From DASUPK01 sp035265665 (lineage in GTDB: Bacteria; Actinomycetota; Thermoleophilia; Solirubrobacterales; 70-9): a DNA stretch of 16,640 bases. This document shows positions 1 to 5,868 of this stretch, in pieces. The DNA is taken from contig DATFOK010000138.1 in assembly GCA_035265665.1 (NCBI GenBank), positions 1 to 16,640 of the forward strand, given 5' to 3'. Within the stretch, counting starts at the first letter, position 1. Every line of letters starts with the position of its first letter. The notes under the pieces are model-generated. The model had not been told where the DNA came from, did no database searches, and was given only the letters and a program-made list of their open reading frames with translations. The translations under genes and the position numbers were made by a program.

Positions 1-174
1 GACGAACGACGAGAGCACGATCATCACGTCGAGCAACGTGTCGATCTTGGGCGCCGCGGTGGATCCCTGCTCGCCGTTCCAGTCCGGGATCAGCATGATC
101 ACCGAGCTGACGATCGTGAGCACGATCACCGCGGCGATCAGTTTTCCAATCGGGACGCCCCGCACGGGCGCCAT
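1..174 (-). CDS. coxB: Cytochrome c oxidase subunit II, N-terminal fragment (runs off the window)
   Basis: Subunit II of the aa3-type oxidase carries the CuA site and receives electrons from cytochrome c at the outer membrane face. Only the first 58 codons are here, so neither the CuA domain nor the second membrane segment is visible. What is seen: ATG at 174, a short basic start (MAPVRGVPIGK), a hydrophobic helix at about residues 12-30, a PDW motif, and the stretch KIDTLLDVMIVLSS at about residues 43-56. A conserved ID-T-L-x-D-V motif just before the first membrane helix is, from memory, typical of actinobacterial CoxB. The gene lies 42 bp downstream of the glycosyltransferase stop on the same strand and may be co-transcribed. 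No clear Shine-Dalgarno sequence is present; instead a 15-bp palindrome lies 5-19 nt upstream. The call rests on a short fragment; another small membrane protein is possible. Confidence 0.65.
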   Translation of the reverse strand, partial: MAPVRGVPIGKLIAAVIVLTIVSSVIMLIPDWNGEQGSTAAPKIDTLLDVMIVLSSFV

Positions 175-178
175 TCTA

Positions 179-193
179 TTCAGGCAGCCTGAA
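179..193. repeat. 15-bp palindrome (7-bp arms) upstream of coxB
   Basis: TTCAGGC-A-GCCTGAA is a perfect inverted repeat with a 1-nt centre. It ends 5 nt upstream of the proposed coxB ATG, in the 42-bp gap after the glycosyltransferase gene. It covers the place where a ribosome binding site would be, so it could be an operator or a structure affecting coxB translation. A chance palindrome cannot be excluded. Confidence 0.4.
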
Positions 194-216
194 CCGCCCG
201 CCCCAGGGCTTGTGCC

Positions 217-1719
217 TCAGGGCACGACCGCAGGCAGCCGGCCGAGCTCGCCGCGCGAAGCGGCGATCACCGTCCGGGCCACGCCCTCCCAGCTCCAGAG
301 CTCATCGACTCGCTTCGCCAGCGCCAACCCCGCCTGACTGCGCCGGGCCGGGTCCAGCGCGAGCCAGCCGGAGACCCGATCCGCCAGCTGGGTGACAGCC
401 TCCGGGCCCACCGGGAAGCTGAGCAGGGGCCTGAGATCGGGGTCGAGCACCTCCGCGAGCAGCTTCGAGACCTCGCGCATGCCGGAGTGATCCGCCGAGA
501 CCGGCGGCACCCCGCACGCCGCGGACTCGGCCGGGACCATGCCGAAGGCCTCGGGCCACGTGCTGGTCATCGTGAAGGTGTCGGCGGCCGGCATCACCTC
601 GGCGACCTCCTCGTGGGCGAGCCGGCCGCCGATCAGGATCGAGCCCGCGGCCTCCCGCGCCGCCTCCGCGTAGCCGGCGGGCGGATCGCTGAGGAAGCCG
701 GTCAGGATCGGTAGGGGCGTCGGCTCCTGTCCCTCGTGGCCTCGCCCGCGGGCAGCCACCTCGAGCGCCGCCTCAAGGTCGCCGCGATCGAGCGCTTCGA
801 CCAGGGCGCGCAGCCCGGGCTCGAACGCCCCGAAGCCGATGAACAGCAGCCGCGGTGACGGCGCGCGAGCGGCGAGCCGCTCCCGGTGGACGAGCGGCCA
901 GGCCGCCGCCAGCAGGTCCACCCCCTTGCTGACCAGGAACTTGCCTACGTAGAGCACGCGAGGGTCGCCCTCCGACCAGTCGCGCAGCGACGCGGCGACC
1001 GCCGGGCCGTCACGACCGAACGAGTCCTCCGCGCTCTGCGGTGCCTCGGAATCGAGGCCCTCCGCGAGCAGCTCCAGGTTGCGCTGTGCCTCGTCGGGCT
1101 CCCGCGGGCGGAAGCGGTGGACGTCGACGCCGGGCGGCCCGAGCCGGGTGCGATCGGGCAGGGTTGGGTCGGGGACCGTCTCGTAGAGGACGCCGGCGGT
1201 GTGTGAGGATCCAGCGAGAATGCCGGCCGCGGCGCCGATGCCCTCCAGCGCAAAGGGGACGAAGCGCTCCGGATGCGGCCTCACCACGTAGGAGAGATCC
1301 GAGCCGTGGACCTTGATCGCGAAGCGCAGCCCGGCGCGCGCGAGGATCACCGGCCCCATGATCAGATGATTCGCCAGGGCCGCGTCCGGCTCGCCGTGCT
1401 GCTCGACGACCTGCCGCACGGCCGAGACGTTCGCGTCCAGGTAGCGGTCGAGCTCCTCGTCGGTGAGCTCGGGGAACGTCTTCACTTCGAACCCCTCGTA
1501 GCGGTCGGCGACGAACACCGGCAGCAGGCCGCCGATATCGGGGACGTGGACCGTGATGTTCTCGCTCAACCGAACCCAGTCGAGATCGTCGGCCTTGCGG
1601 TCCTGACAAATGAGATGGACGTCGTGCCCCTGGCGGGCGAGCGCCTGCGCGAGGCTCGCGTTGTAGACGTTCGAGCCGGTGCCGTGCAGCAGGTAACCGT
1701 GGAAGATGAGCACTTGCAT
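217..1719 (-). CDS. GT4-family glycosyltransferase (GT-B fold)
   Basis: Predicted cytosolic or membrane-associated retaining glycosyltransferase using a nucleotide-sugar donor; the acceptor cannot be told. The 500-aa protein begins with a Rossmann-type strand (QVLIFHGYLLHG) followed by the glycine-rich acceptor-side loop GTGSNVYN at about residues 13-20. KVHGSDLSY lies in the N-terminal domain, and VLYVGKFLVSKGVD opens the C-terminal donor domain. The GT4 E-x7-E signature is present as PEAFGMVPAE (Glu at about 390 and 398). It is longer than the usual 370-420 aa, with extra segments before and inside the donor domain (about 205-245 and 290-340). I chose ATG 1719; an in-frame TTG at 1728 would overlap the putative -10 element. 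The divergent zinc-ribbon gene begins 25 bp away. A weak 5-bp hairpin (212-225) straddles the stop codon. The gene is certain, the substrate unknown. Confidence 0.9.
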   Translation of the reverse strand: MQVLIFHGYLLHGTGSNVYNASLAQALARQGHDVHLICQDRKADDLDWVRLSENITVHVPDIGGLLPVFVADRYEGFEVKTFPELTDEELDRYLDANVSAVRQVVEQHGEPDAALANHLIMGPVILARAGLRFAIKVHGSDLSYVVRPHPERFVPFALEGIGAAAGILAGSSHTAGVLYETVPDPTLPDRTRLGPPGVDVHRFRPREPDEAQRNLELLAEGLDSEAPQSAEDSFGRDGPAVAASLRDWSEGDPRVLYVGKFLVSKGVDLLAAAWPLVHRERLAARAPSPRLLFIGFGAFEPGLRALVEALDRGDLEAALEVAARGRGHEGQEPTPLPILTGFLSDPPAGYAEAAREAAGSILIGGRLAHEEVAEVMPAADTFTMTSTWPEAFGMVPAESAACGVPPVSADHSGMREVSKLLAEVLDPDLRPLLSFPVGPEAVTQLADRVSGWLALDPARRSQAGLALAKRVDELWSWEGVARTVIAASRGELGRLPAVVP

Positions 1720-1727
1720 CCGGCGCA

Positions 1728-1737
1728 ACGGTATTGT
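1728..1737. promoter_or_regulatory. Overlapping divergent -10 elements between the glycosyltransferase and zinc-ribbon genes
   Basis: On plus, TATTGT (1732-1737) fits TANNNT and ends 7 nt before GTG 1745. On minus, TACCGT (1733-1728) ends 8 nt before ATG 1719. Both share the TA at 1732-1733. No Shine-Dalgarno sequence fits between either element and its start codon, so near-leaderless transcripts in both directions are inferred. No convincing -35 is seen. Confidence 0.45.
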
Positions 1738-1744
1738 GCGCGCC

Positions 1745-2023
1745 GTGCAGAACCCGGAGCAGACCTATCGCCTCCGAGCGCCGGCTTCCGGCCGTGAGGC
1801 GCTGGCCAAGGTCCGGCCGGAAGGTGTCTACGTCGATCGGGAGACCGGCGAGGAGATGAAGGTCGTCGCCGCGACACTGCCGCTCGCACCTTCCGAGTCC
1901 GCGCTGGTCAGGGCCCCCGAGAACCTGCGCACCTGCCGGCGCTGCAGGCAGCTGATCGGGCTCGACGTCAGCGACTGCCCGTACTGCGGGCTTCGCCAGC
2001 CGGCGCTCGACGGCACCTCGTGA
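1745..2023 (+). CDS. Small zinc-ribbon protein, function unknown
   Basis: A 92-aa protein whose C-terminal third holds two Cys-x2-Cys knuckles (CRRC and CPYC, Cys at about 64, 67, 78 and 81), the pattern of a structural zinc ribbon. The N-terminal part (QTYRLRAPASGREALAKVR) is basic and has no recognised domain. There is no signal peptide or membrane segment, so it is probably cytosolic; nucleic-acid or protein binding is a guess from the ribbon only. Three starts are possible: ATG 1706, GTG 1736 and GTG 1745. I favour GTG 1745 because TATTGT lies 7 nt before it. The stop overlaps the GTG of the lipoprotein gene by 4 bp (GTGA), which suggests translational coupling. Confidence 0.75.
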   Translation: MQNPEQTYRLRAPASGREALAKVRPEGVYVDRETGEEMKVVAATLPLAPSESALVRAPENLRTCRRCRQLIGLDVSDCPYCGLRQPALDGTS

Positions 2024-2337
2024 CCCGGGCCCTCGCGGCCACATCGCTCCTCATCGGCCTCGCCATCGCCGGCTGCGGCGGCGATGACTCGGACGAAACC
2101 ACCGCGCCTACCGTCTCGATCCCGGCCATCACATCCCCGATCGCGCCCACCACGACGACGCCCCCTGCCAGCACGACGACCACCACGCCCACGGACGCGA
2201 CGACCACCGGCAAGGGCGCAAAGCCGGTCAACCCGAAGGCGCCCGACTCGGAGACCAATGACGTCCCGCCCCCGCCTGGGAGCCCTCAGGAGGCGTTCGA
2301 GAAGCAGTGCGAGCAGAACCCGGCCGCCTGTGGGTAG
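2020..2337 (+). CDS. Thr/Pro-rich lipoprotein, function unknown
   Basis: A 105-aa predicted lipoprotein. Residues 1-18 form a signal peptide ending in the lipobox IAGC, so Cys19 would be lipidated and the protein anchored on the outer face of the cytoplasmic membrane. An acidic patch (DDSDE) is followed by a low-complexity Thr/Pro/Ala linker (about 27-65), like cell-wall-spanning spacers. The C-terminal end holds two Cys (about 97 and 104) in KQCEQNPAACG, perhaps a small disulphide loop. Its GTG start overlaps the TGA of the zinc-ribbon gene, so the two are probably expressed as one unit even though one product is cytosolic and one extracytoplasmic. No enzymatic motif is seen. Confidence 0.8.
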   Translation: MTRALAATSLLIGLAIAGCGGDDSDETTAPTVSIPAITSPIAPTTTTPPASTTTTTPTDATTTGKGAKPVNPKAPDSETNDVPPPPGSPQEAFEKQCEQNPAACG

Positions 2338-2380
2338 CTACTGCGAAAACCGACGCTTTGCATGGAAAACAGTACCCGCC

Positions 2381-2404
2381 GCGAGATAGTGCGTGGGCGA
2401 CGTC
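2381..2404 (+). repeat. 24-bp direct repeat, copy 1
   Basis: GCGAGATAGTGCGTGGGCGA followed by CGTC. It matches 22 of 24 bases with copy 2 at 2931-2954, in the same orientation. It lies between the lipoprotein gene and the putative promoter of the 2502 secreted gene. Similarity stops sharply at both ends. Confidence 0.7.
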
Positions 2405-2408
2405 ACTG

Positions 2409-2435
2409 TTGACAGCCCCTCGGAGCTCTTAGTGT
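2409..2435 (+). promoter_or_regulatory. Putative sigma-70-type promoter of the 2502 secreted gene
   Basis: A consensus-like -35 TTGACA (2409-2414) is followed after 15 bp by TAGTGT (2430-2435), a TANNNT -10. The spacer is shorter than the usual 16-18 bp. Initiation near 2442 would give a leader of about 60 nt with a strong Shine-Dalgarno sequence. It starts 5 bp after repeat copy 1. Confidence 0.4.
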
Positions 2436-2501
2436 CGGCACTACAACAAATCGGCCCGGGACGCTTGCAGCGCCCTTGGGCCTAGATAGGGGAGGTACGC
2501 A

Positions 2502-2852
2502 ATGCACAGGAAGTCATTGCTTGCCGTTGCGGTCTGTACCGCCGCGCTTGCAGGTGCAAGTGCAAGTGCCGCTCTCGCGGGCGAGGTCAAGGGCCCTCCG
2601 GGGACACCAAGTAGTGCCACGAACCCGGTCCCGACCCCGCCTACGTCGGGCCAGAATGGTGTGCGCGACCATGCGAACTCGATCTGCGCCTTCTCCGGGC
2701 TGAATGACCTGGACCCGGAGCAGGGGCCCACGGACACCATCGTCCAGACCCCCGGCCACTTCATGCTCGCGGGGCTTACGCCTCCCGGCGTTCCCGGTCA
2801 CGGAACCAACATTCCCGGGTTCGAGAACGGCTGCAGGGGCGGCAGCAACTGA
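2502..2852 (+). CDS. Small secreted protein, function unknown
   Basis: A 116-aa protein with a clear Sec signal peptide: basic start (MHRKS), hydrophobic core (LLAVAVCTAALAG) and Ala-rich cleavage region ending near residue 27. The mature part is Pro/Gly-rich, with no membrane segment, and contains HANSICAFSGLND and a C-terminal Cys (NGCRGG), giving one possible disulphide. I recall an A-x-S-I-C-x-F-S-G-x-N-D motif in many small exported actinobacterial proteins of unknown role, but could not check this. Start ATG 2502 is supported by an excellent Shine-Dalgarno sequence (AGGGGAGGT, 2488-2496). The gene is monocistronic and is bracketed by the 24-bp direct repeats at 2381 and 2931. Confidence 0.85.
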   Translation: MHRKSLLAVAVCTAALAGASASAALAGEVKGPPGTPSSATNPVPTPPTSGQNGVRDHANSICAFSGLNDLDPEQGPTDTIVQTPGHFMLAGLTPPGVPGHGTNIPGFENGCRGGSN

Positions 2853-2862
2853 GACACGCCCC

Positions 2863-2890
2863 TTGGCCTCGGCACCAGCGTCGGGGCCAA
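2863..2890 (+). terminator. Weak hairpin after the 2502 gene
   Basis: TTGGCC (2863-2868) can pair with GGCCAA (2885-2890) across a 16-nt loop; an alternative GCCCC/GGGGC pairing overlaps it. It lies 10 nt after the stop codon. There is no U-run, so it is only a weak terminator candidate. Confidence 0.25.
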
Positions 2891-2930
2891 CCTTCATCCT
2901 CTAAACCTGAGGTCTAGCCACCGTGATCGA

Positions 2931-2954
2931 GCGAGATACTGCGTGGGCGATGTC
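2931..2954 (+). repeat. 24-bp direct repeat, copy 2
   Basis: GCGAGATACTGCGTGGGCGA followed by TGTC. It differs from copy 1 (2381-2404) at two positions, one of which makes the ATG (2950-2952) used here as the SnoaL-like gene start. The copies are 550 bp apart, measured start to start. Confidence 0.7.
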
Positions 2955-3369
2955 GGAGGAGAACGTCGAGCTCGTTCGCCGGATGTACGAGTTGTTCAAC
3001 CGATGGGGGGTCCACCCCGCGGGTGAGCGCAATCCCGAGATTGCGCCACGCATCCATCCCGAGATTGAGTTCCACACTCACGCGAGCGCCCCGGAGGCGG
3101 GTGTCTACCGTGGTCGCGAGGCGGTGATCGAGTACCACGAGCGCGTTTTTGGGATGTTCGAGCACGTCCGCATAGAGGTGAAGGAGCTGCTGTCGGCGGG
3201 CGATCGCGTGGTGGTCATCTCTCGCCAGCACACGGTCCCCAGGGGCAGCGAAGCGGAAATAGTGCAGCGGGTCGTGGAGGTCTTTACGTTCAGAGACGGC
3301 CTGGTCGCGGAGCGAAAGACCTTCCCGACCCGGGCGGACGCCCTCGAAGCCGCCGGGCTGTCGGAATAG
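2950..3369 (+). CDS. SnoaL-like / NTF2-fold protein
   Basis: A 139-aa single-domain protein of the SnoaL-like cone fold. Members range from polyketide cyclases and ketosteroid-isomerase-like enzymes to binding proteins without known activity, so no reaction is assigned. Visible features: the opening MSEENVELVRRMYELFNR (helix 1), the mid-region HPEIEFHTH, the YRGREAVIEYHERVF helix, and the C-terminal strands VVEVFTFRDGLVAERKTF. There is no signal peptide, so it is cytosolic. ATG 2950 fits the usual family start. An upstream GTG at 2923 has a GAGG 10 nt before it (2909-2912) and would add nine residues. The gene is convergent with the basic secreted protein; a 40-nt inverted repeat lies between them. 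Confidence 0.88.
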   Translation: MSEENVELVRRMYELFNRWGVHPAGERNPEIAPRIHPEIEFHTHASAPEAGVYRGREAVIEYHERVFGMFEHVRIEVKELLSAGDRVVVISRQHTVPRGSEAEIVQRVVEVFTFRDGLVAERKTFPTRADALEAAGLSE

Positions 3370-3393
3370 GTGCTTTGGAGGAGAAGCGGCTAC

Positions 3394-3433
3394 TTGTCGC
3401 TTTCGTTCCGGACGTCCGGAACCAACGCGACAA
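3394..3433. repeat. 40-nt inverted repeat with an 18-bp perfect palindrome at its centre
   Basis: The core GTTCCGGACGTCCGGAAC (3405-3422) is a perfect palindrome. Outer arms TTGTCGC (3394-3400) and GCGACAA (3427-3433) also pair, with two T-A pairs and two mismatches between, so 18 of 20 positions are complementary. A further CGACAAA follows at 3436-3442. The element fills the gap between two convergent genes. It could be a bidirectional terminator, although no U-run follows on either strand; a protein-binding site or a dispersed palindromic element is also possible. Confidence 0.7.
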
Positions 3434-3456
3434 ACCGACAAATCGGGATCGCGCCG

Positions 3457-4239
3457 CTACTTCTTCTTCTTCGACGGCTTCTGGTTCGGGTCGGCGACCA
3501 CGGTCGCCGAGTAGAGCAGGCGGGCGGTGTTGTAGGTGCAGCCGTAGGCGCGCAGCGAGCCGGGGGCTTCCTGCGGAGTGCCGGCGAGGATTTCCTCCGT
3601 GTCGTCGCAGGCGCCCTTCTTGCGGCTCGCCTGCCACTTGGTGTTCGCGCTCTGGTTGATTGCGAACGCCGGGGCCCAGGTGGGCACGGTCAGCGCCACG
3701 ACGTTGTTCGGCTTCACCCACAGCGGAGTGTCCAGGGTGAAGGTCGTGGTCTGCCCGAGGTACTGGGCGAGATCCTCGACCGGCGACTGGGACTTGAGCT
3801 TGTAGATCGGCTTGCCCTGCCTGACCTTCTTCATGATCGGCTTCAGGACCGAGATCCGCGCCTTCGGGGCCCCGCCGAAGGTCTTGGTGAAGAAGTCGTA
3901 GTCGCTCTGGTTGTTGTTGTTCGGGTTCGGCTTCGTACTGGGCGCGCCGGTCTTGATCGACCAGGCGACGATCCGCCCCCGGAAGCTGACGGTGAAGGGG
4001 CTCCTCGCCCCCGTGATCGAGGTCTGGAAGCCGGTGGTCTTGCCGACCGCCTGACAGGTCGTGGGACACGAGGGCGTCGCCGGTGCGGCCGCACCGAGCA
4101 CGACTACTCGCGCCGCGGCGCCGGCGCTGCCGGCCCCGAGAACCGCCGCGAGCACCATCGCTGCCACCGCGACGGCGCAGGCGATCGCGAGCCTGTGCAG
4201 GCGCGCGAAGAGGTGAGCTTCGTGGCCCATCGACTTCAT
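3457..4239 (-). CDS. Secreted protein with Lys-rich tail, function unknown
   Basis: A 260-aa predicted exported protein. An N-terminal basic stretch (MKSMGHEAHLFARLHR) precedes a hydrophobic segment at about residues 17-41 (AIACAVAVAAMVLAAVLGAG) ending in an Ala-rich cleavage region. The mature part looks beta-rich, with PFTVSFRGRIVAWSIKTG at about 80-97, NPNNNNQSDYDFF at about 104-116, and two C-terminal Cys (GACDDTEE and YGCTYNTA) plus two near the N-terminus (SCPTTC). It ends in a Lys run (KPSKKKK). I recognise no enzyme family; an exported sugar- or surface-binding role is only a guess. Of several in-frame starts (TTG 4281, ATG 4251, ATG 4239), ATG 4239 has a well-spaced GAGGTG. The gene is divergent from the AtzG-like gene. 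Confidence 0.85.
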   Translation of the reverse strand: MKSMGHEAHLFARLHRLAIACAVAVAAMVLAAVLGAGSAGAAARVVVLGAAAPATPSCPTTCQAVGKTTGFQTSITGARSPFTVSFRGRIVAWSIKTGAPSTKPNPNNNNQSDYDFFTKTFGGAPKARISVLKPIMKKVRQGKPIYKLKSQSPVEDLAQYLGQTTTFTLDTPLWVKPNNVVALTVPTWAPAFAINQSANTKWQASRKKGACDDTEEILAGTPQEAPGSLRAYGCTYNTARLLYSATVVADPNQKPSKKKK

Positions 4240-4243
4240 TGAA

Positions 4244-4249
4244 CACCTC
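4244..4249 (-). promoter_or_regulatory. Shine-Dalgarno sequence that sets the 4239 start
   Basis: GAGGTG on the minus strand lies 4 nt before ATG 4239. It supports this start over the upstream TTG 4281 and ATG 4251, neither of which has a comparable site. Confidence 0.6.
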
Positions 4250-4291
4250 ATTTGCGGGCGGGTTGCGGGGTTTCCTTGCAAGCCCGACCGC

Positions 4292-4297
4292 TAGGGT
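4292..4297 (+). promoter_or_regulatory. Putative -10 element of the AtzG-like/amidase unit
   Basis: TAGGGT fits TANNNT and ends 8 nt before ATG 4306. There is no Shine-Dalgarno sequence between, so a leader of only about two nucleotides is inferred. No -35 is recognised. Confidence 0.4.
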
Positions 4298-4305
4298 GCG
4301 AGCCC

Positions 4306-4506
4306 ATGGAAGCGGGATCCGCCTTCCAGCTCTACCTCGACTCGGCCCTGGAGAGCTTCGGGATCGAGGCCGACGAGACGGAGCGCGCCGTGATGGCAGG
4401 CGTCTGGTCGATCTGGGAGCCGGGAATGAATCTGCTTCGCGACGCTGACCTCGACGGCGAGCGCCACGAGCCCCTCCCGGACCTCTCCGCCCCGCCCGCC
4501 GCATGA
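4306..4506 (+). CDS. AtzG/DUF4089-like small partner of the amidase
   Basis: A 66-aa, mainly helical acidic protein directly before and overlapping an amidase-signature gene (ATGA, 4 bp). Its size, its two predicted helices (SAFQLYLDSALESFGIEAD and ERAVMAGVWSIWEPGMNLLR) and its acidic Pro-rich tail (HEPLPDLSAPPA) resemble AtzG/DUF4089 proteins. Those small GatC-like subunits are encoded beside AtzE-type amidases and are needed for their stability and activity. By analogy this would wrap around the downstream hydrolase as an alpha/beta complex. Similarity is by architecture and position rather than strong residue identity. ATG 4306 is chosen because TAGGGT lies 8 nt upstream and the protein starts with the helix as in the family. 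Confidence 0.7.
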   Translation: MEAGSAFQLYLDSALESFGIEADETERAVMAGVWSIWEPGMNLLRDADLDGERHEPLPDLSAPPAA

Positions 4507-5852
4507 GCGCCCTCGACCTGCCGCTGCGCGAGCAGGCCGCCGAAATCGCGTCGGGCGAGATCGACCCCGGCGAGTTGCTCGAGGAGTGCCTTGGCCGGAT
4601 CGAGGAGCGCAATCCGGAGCTGAACGCGGTCGTCGCGACCTTCCCGGAGCAGTCGCGCGAAATGCTCGAGCGGGCACCCGACGGGCCGCTCCGCGGGGTG
4701 CCGGTGGTGATCAAGGACGAGTGGCCGCTGCCCTGGCGCGCCGAGACGGTCGGCGCCGCGGCGGTCCCCGGCGTCACCACCCGCCCCGGCGAGTCGGGGC
4801 CGTATCGCGCCCTGCGCGACGCGGGCGCCGTGGTCGCGGCCGTCGGCAACATGCACGAGCTCGGCTCGAGCAGCACCGGCAACACCTCCGTCTATGGGCC
4901 GGCGCACAACCCCTGGGACCTCGAGCGCTGCCCGGGCGGCTCCTCGAGCGGGCCCGGCGCCTCGGTCGCGGGCGGGCTGGTCTCGGGCGCGATCGGAGCC
5001 GACGGGCTCGGCTCGATCCGGTACCCCGCTGCCTACTGCGGGCTCACCGGGCTGAAGCCGACCTTCGGTCGGTCCGCGATGGAGGGTCACCACATCCCGA
5101 ACACCGAGACGATCGTCTCGGGGCCACTCTGCCGCGACGCCGCCGATTGCAGGCTGCTCGCCTCGGTGATGTTCGGCGAGGCGCTTCCCAGCGAGCAGCG
5201 GAGCGCACTGCGGATCGGCGTGATCCGGGACCCGTTCTGGAGCGACTCCGCGCCCGGCGTCCGCGAGGCCTGCGAGTCGGCCCTCGAAGCGCTGCGGGCC
5301 GAGGTCGGCGGCGAGGTGATCGAGGTCGAGATCCCTGACCAGGAATTGATCCTCCCGGCCGCCGTGCTCGTCGCGCAGTCCGAGGAGGCCGGGCACCTGA
5401 CACCGCGGAACCTGAATGCCCTCCCCGAGGAGCTCGGGCTGATCAACCGCAGTGTCCTCAAGCTGCGGGGCCTGATCCCGGGGAGCCTCACGGCCCGCGC
5501 CTTCCTGGCCCGCGCCCAGGCTCGGCGCAATCTCGCCGCGCTCTTCGAGCGCGTCAACCTGCTTGCCTGGCCGACCGTGCCGGCGGTGGCGCCGCCGCTC
5601 GCCGACCCAATGATCGAGCTGCCCTCCGGCGCCGCTTCGGCCGATGCAGGGAACGCCCGCCAGGGAGTGATCGCGAACCTGACCGGCATTCCCGGGCTGA
5701 ATGTTCCCGTGGGCCTCGGCGAGGGCCTGCCCGTCGGACTGCAGCTGCTCGCCGCCTGGGGTCAGGACACCCAGTTGCTCGACGCCGCCGAGGCGCTTGA
5801 GCGCGCCACCAGTCGCGAGTTCGTGGAGCTCAGGCCAGCCGCCGTCGCCTGA
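4503..5852 (+). CDS. Amidase-signature hydrolase (AtzE/GatA-like)
   Basis: A 449-aa cytosolic amidase-signature enzyme that should cleave a C-N amide bond with a Ser-cisSer-Lys triad. All three catalytic residues are visible: Lys71 in VPVVIKDEW, cis-Ser147 in the glycine/serine loop PGGSSSGPG, and nucleophile Ser171 in DGLGSIRYPA, with the usual 24-residue spacing between the serines. The CGLTGLKPTFGR stretch after the nucleophile is also standard. The loop reads GGSSSG rather than GGSSGG, so substrate preference may differ. It is probably not the tRNA amidotransferase GatA, since no gatB or gatC is adjacent; instead the AtzG-like gene overlaps its start. A permease follows after 16 bp, so amide uptake or product export may be linked. 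The physiological amide is unknown. Confidence 0.92.
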   Translation: MSALDLPLREQAAEIASGEIDPGELLEECLGRIEERNPELNAVVATFPEQSREMLERAPDGPLRGVPVVIKDEWPLPWRAETVGAAAVPGVTTRPGESGPYRALRDAGAVVAAVGNMHELGSSSTGNTSVYGPAHNPWDLERCPGGSSSGPGASVAGGLVSGAIGADGLGSIRYPAAYCGLTGLKPTFGRSAMEGHHIPNTETIVSGPLCRDAADCRLLASVMFGEALPSEQRSALRIGVIRDPFWSDSAPGVREACESALEALRAEVGGEVIEVEIPDQELILPAAVLVAQSEEAGHLTPRNLNALPEELGLINRSVLKLRGLIPGSLTARAFLARAQARRNLAALFERVNLLAWPTVPAVAPPLADPMIELPSGAASADAGNARQGVIANLTGIPGLNVPVGLGEGLPVGLQLLAAWGQDTQLLDAAEALERATSREFVELRPAAVA

Positions 5853-5868
5853 TTGCAATCCTGGCCCG

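Noticed and set aside
212..225. Hairpin GTGCC-TCAG-GGCAC straddling the glycosyltransferase stop as a terminator
   Set aside because: It has only five pairs, no U-run, and lies partly inside the coding sequence; too weak to list as a feature.
2140..2215. Apparent short tandem repeats rich in ACC/ACG
   Set aside because: These are Thr/Pro codons of the lipoprotein spacer. The units are irregular, so this is neither a microsatellite nor a CRISPR array.
2914..3441. A 175-codon minus-strand frame opposite the SnoaL-like gene
   Set aside because: The plus frame gives a clear SnoaL/NTF2 pattern. The minus frame has no motif and runs through the 40-nt inverted repeat.
3457..3480. CTT-rich run resembling a T-rich terminator tract
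   Set aside because: On the minus strand these are the AAG lysine codons of the secreted protein's C-terminal tail (KPSKKKK).
4503..5852. Amidase as GatA of the glutamyl/aspartyl-tRNA amidotransferase
   Set aside because: No gatB is adjacent, and the small upstream protein resembles AtzG/DUF4089 more than GatC in size and tail. Phylogeny would decide.
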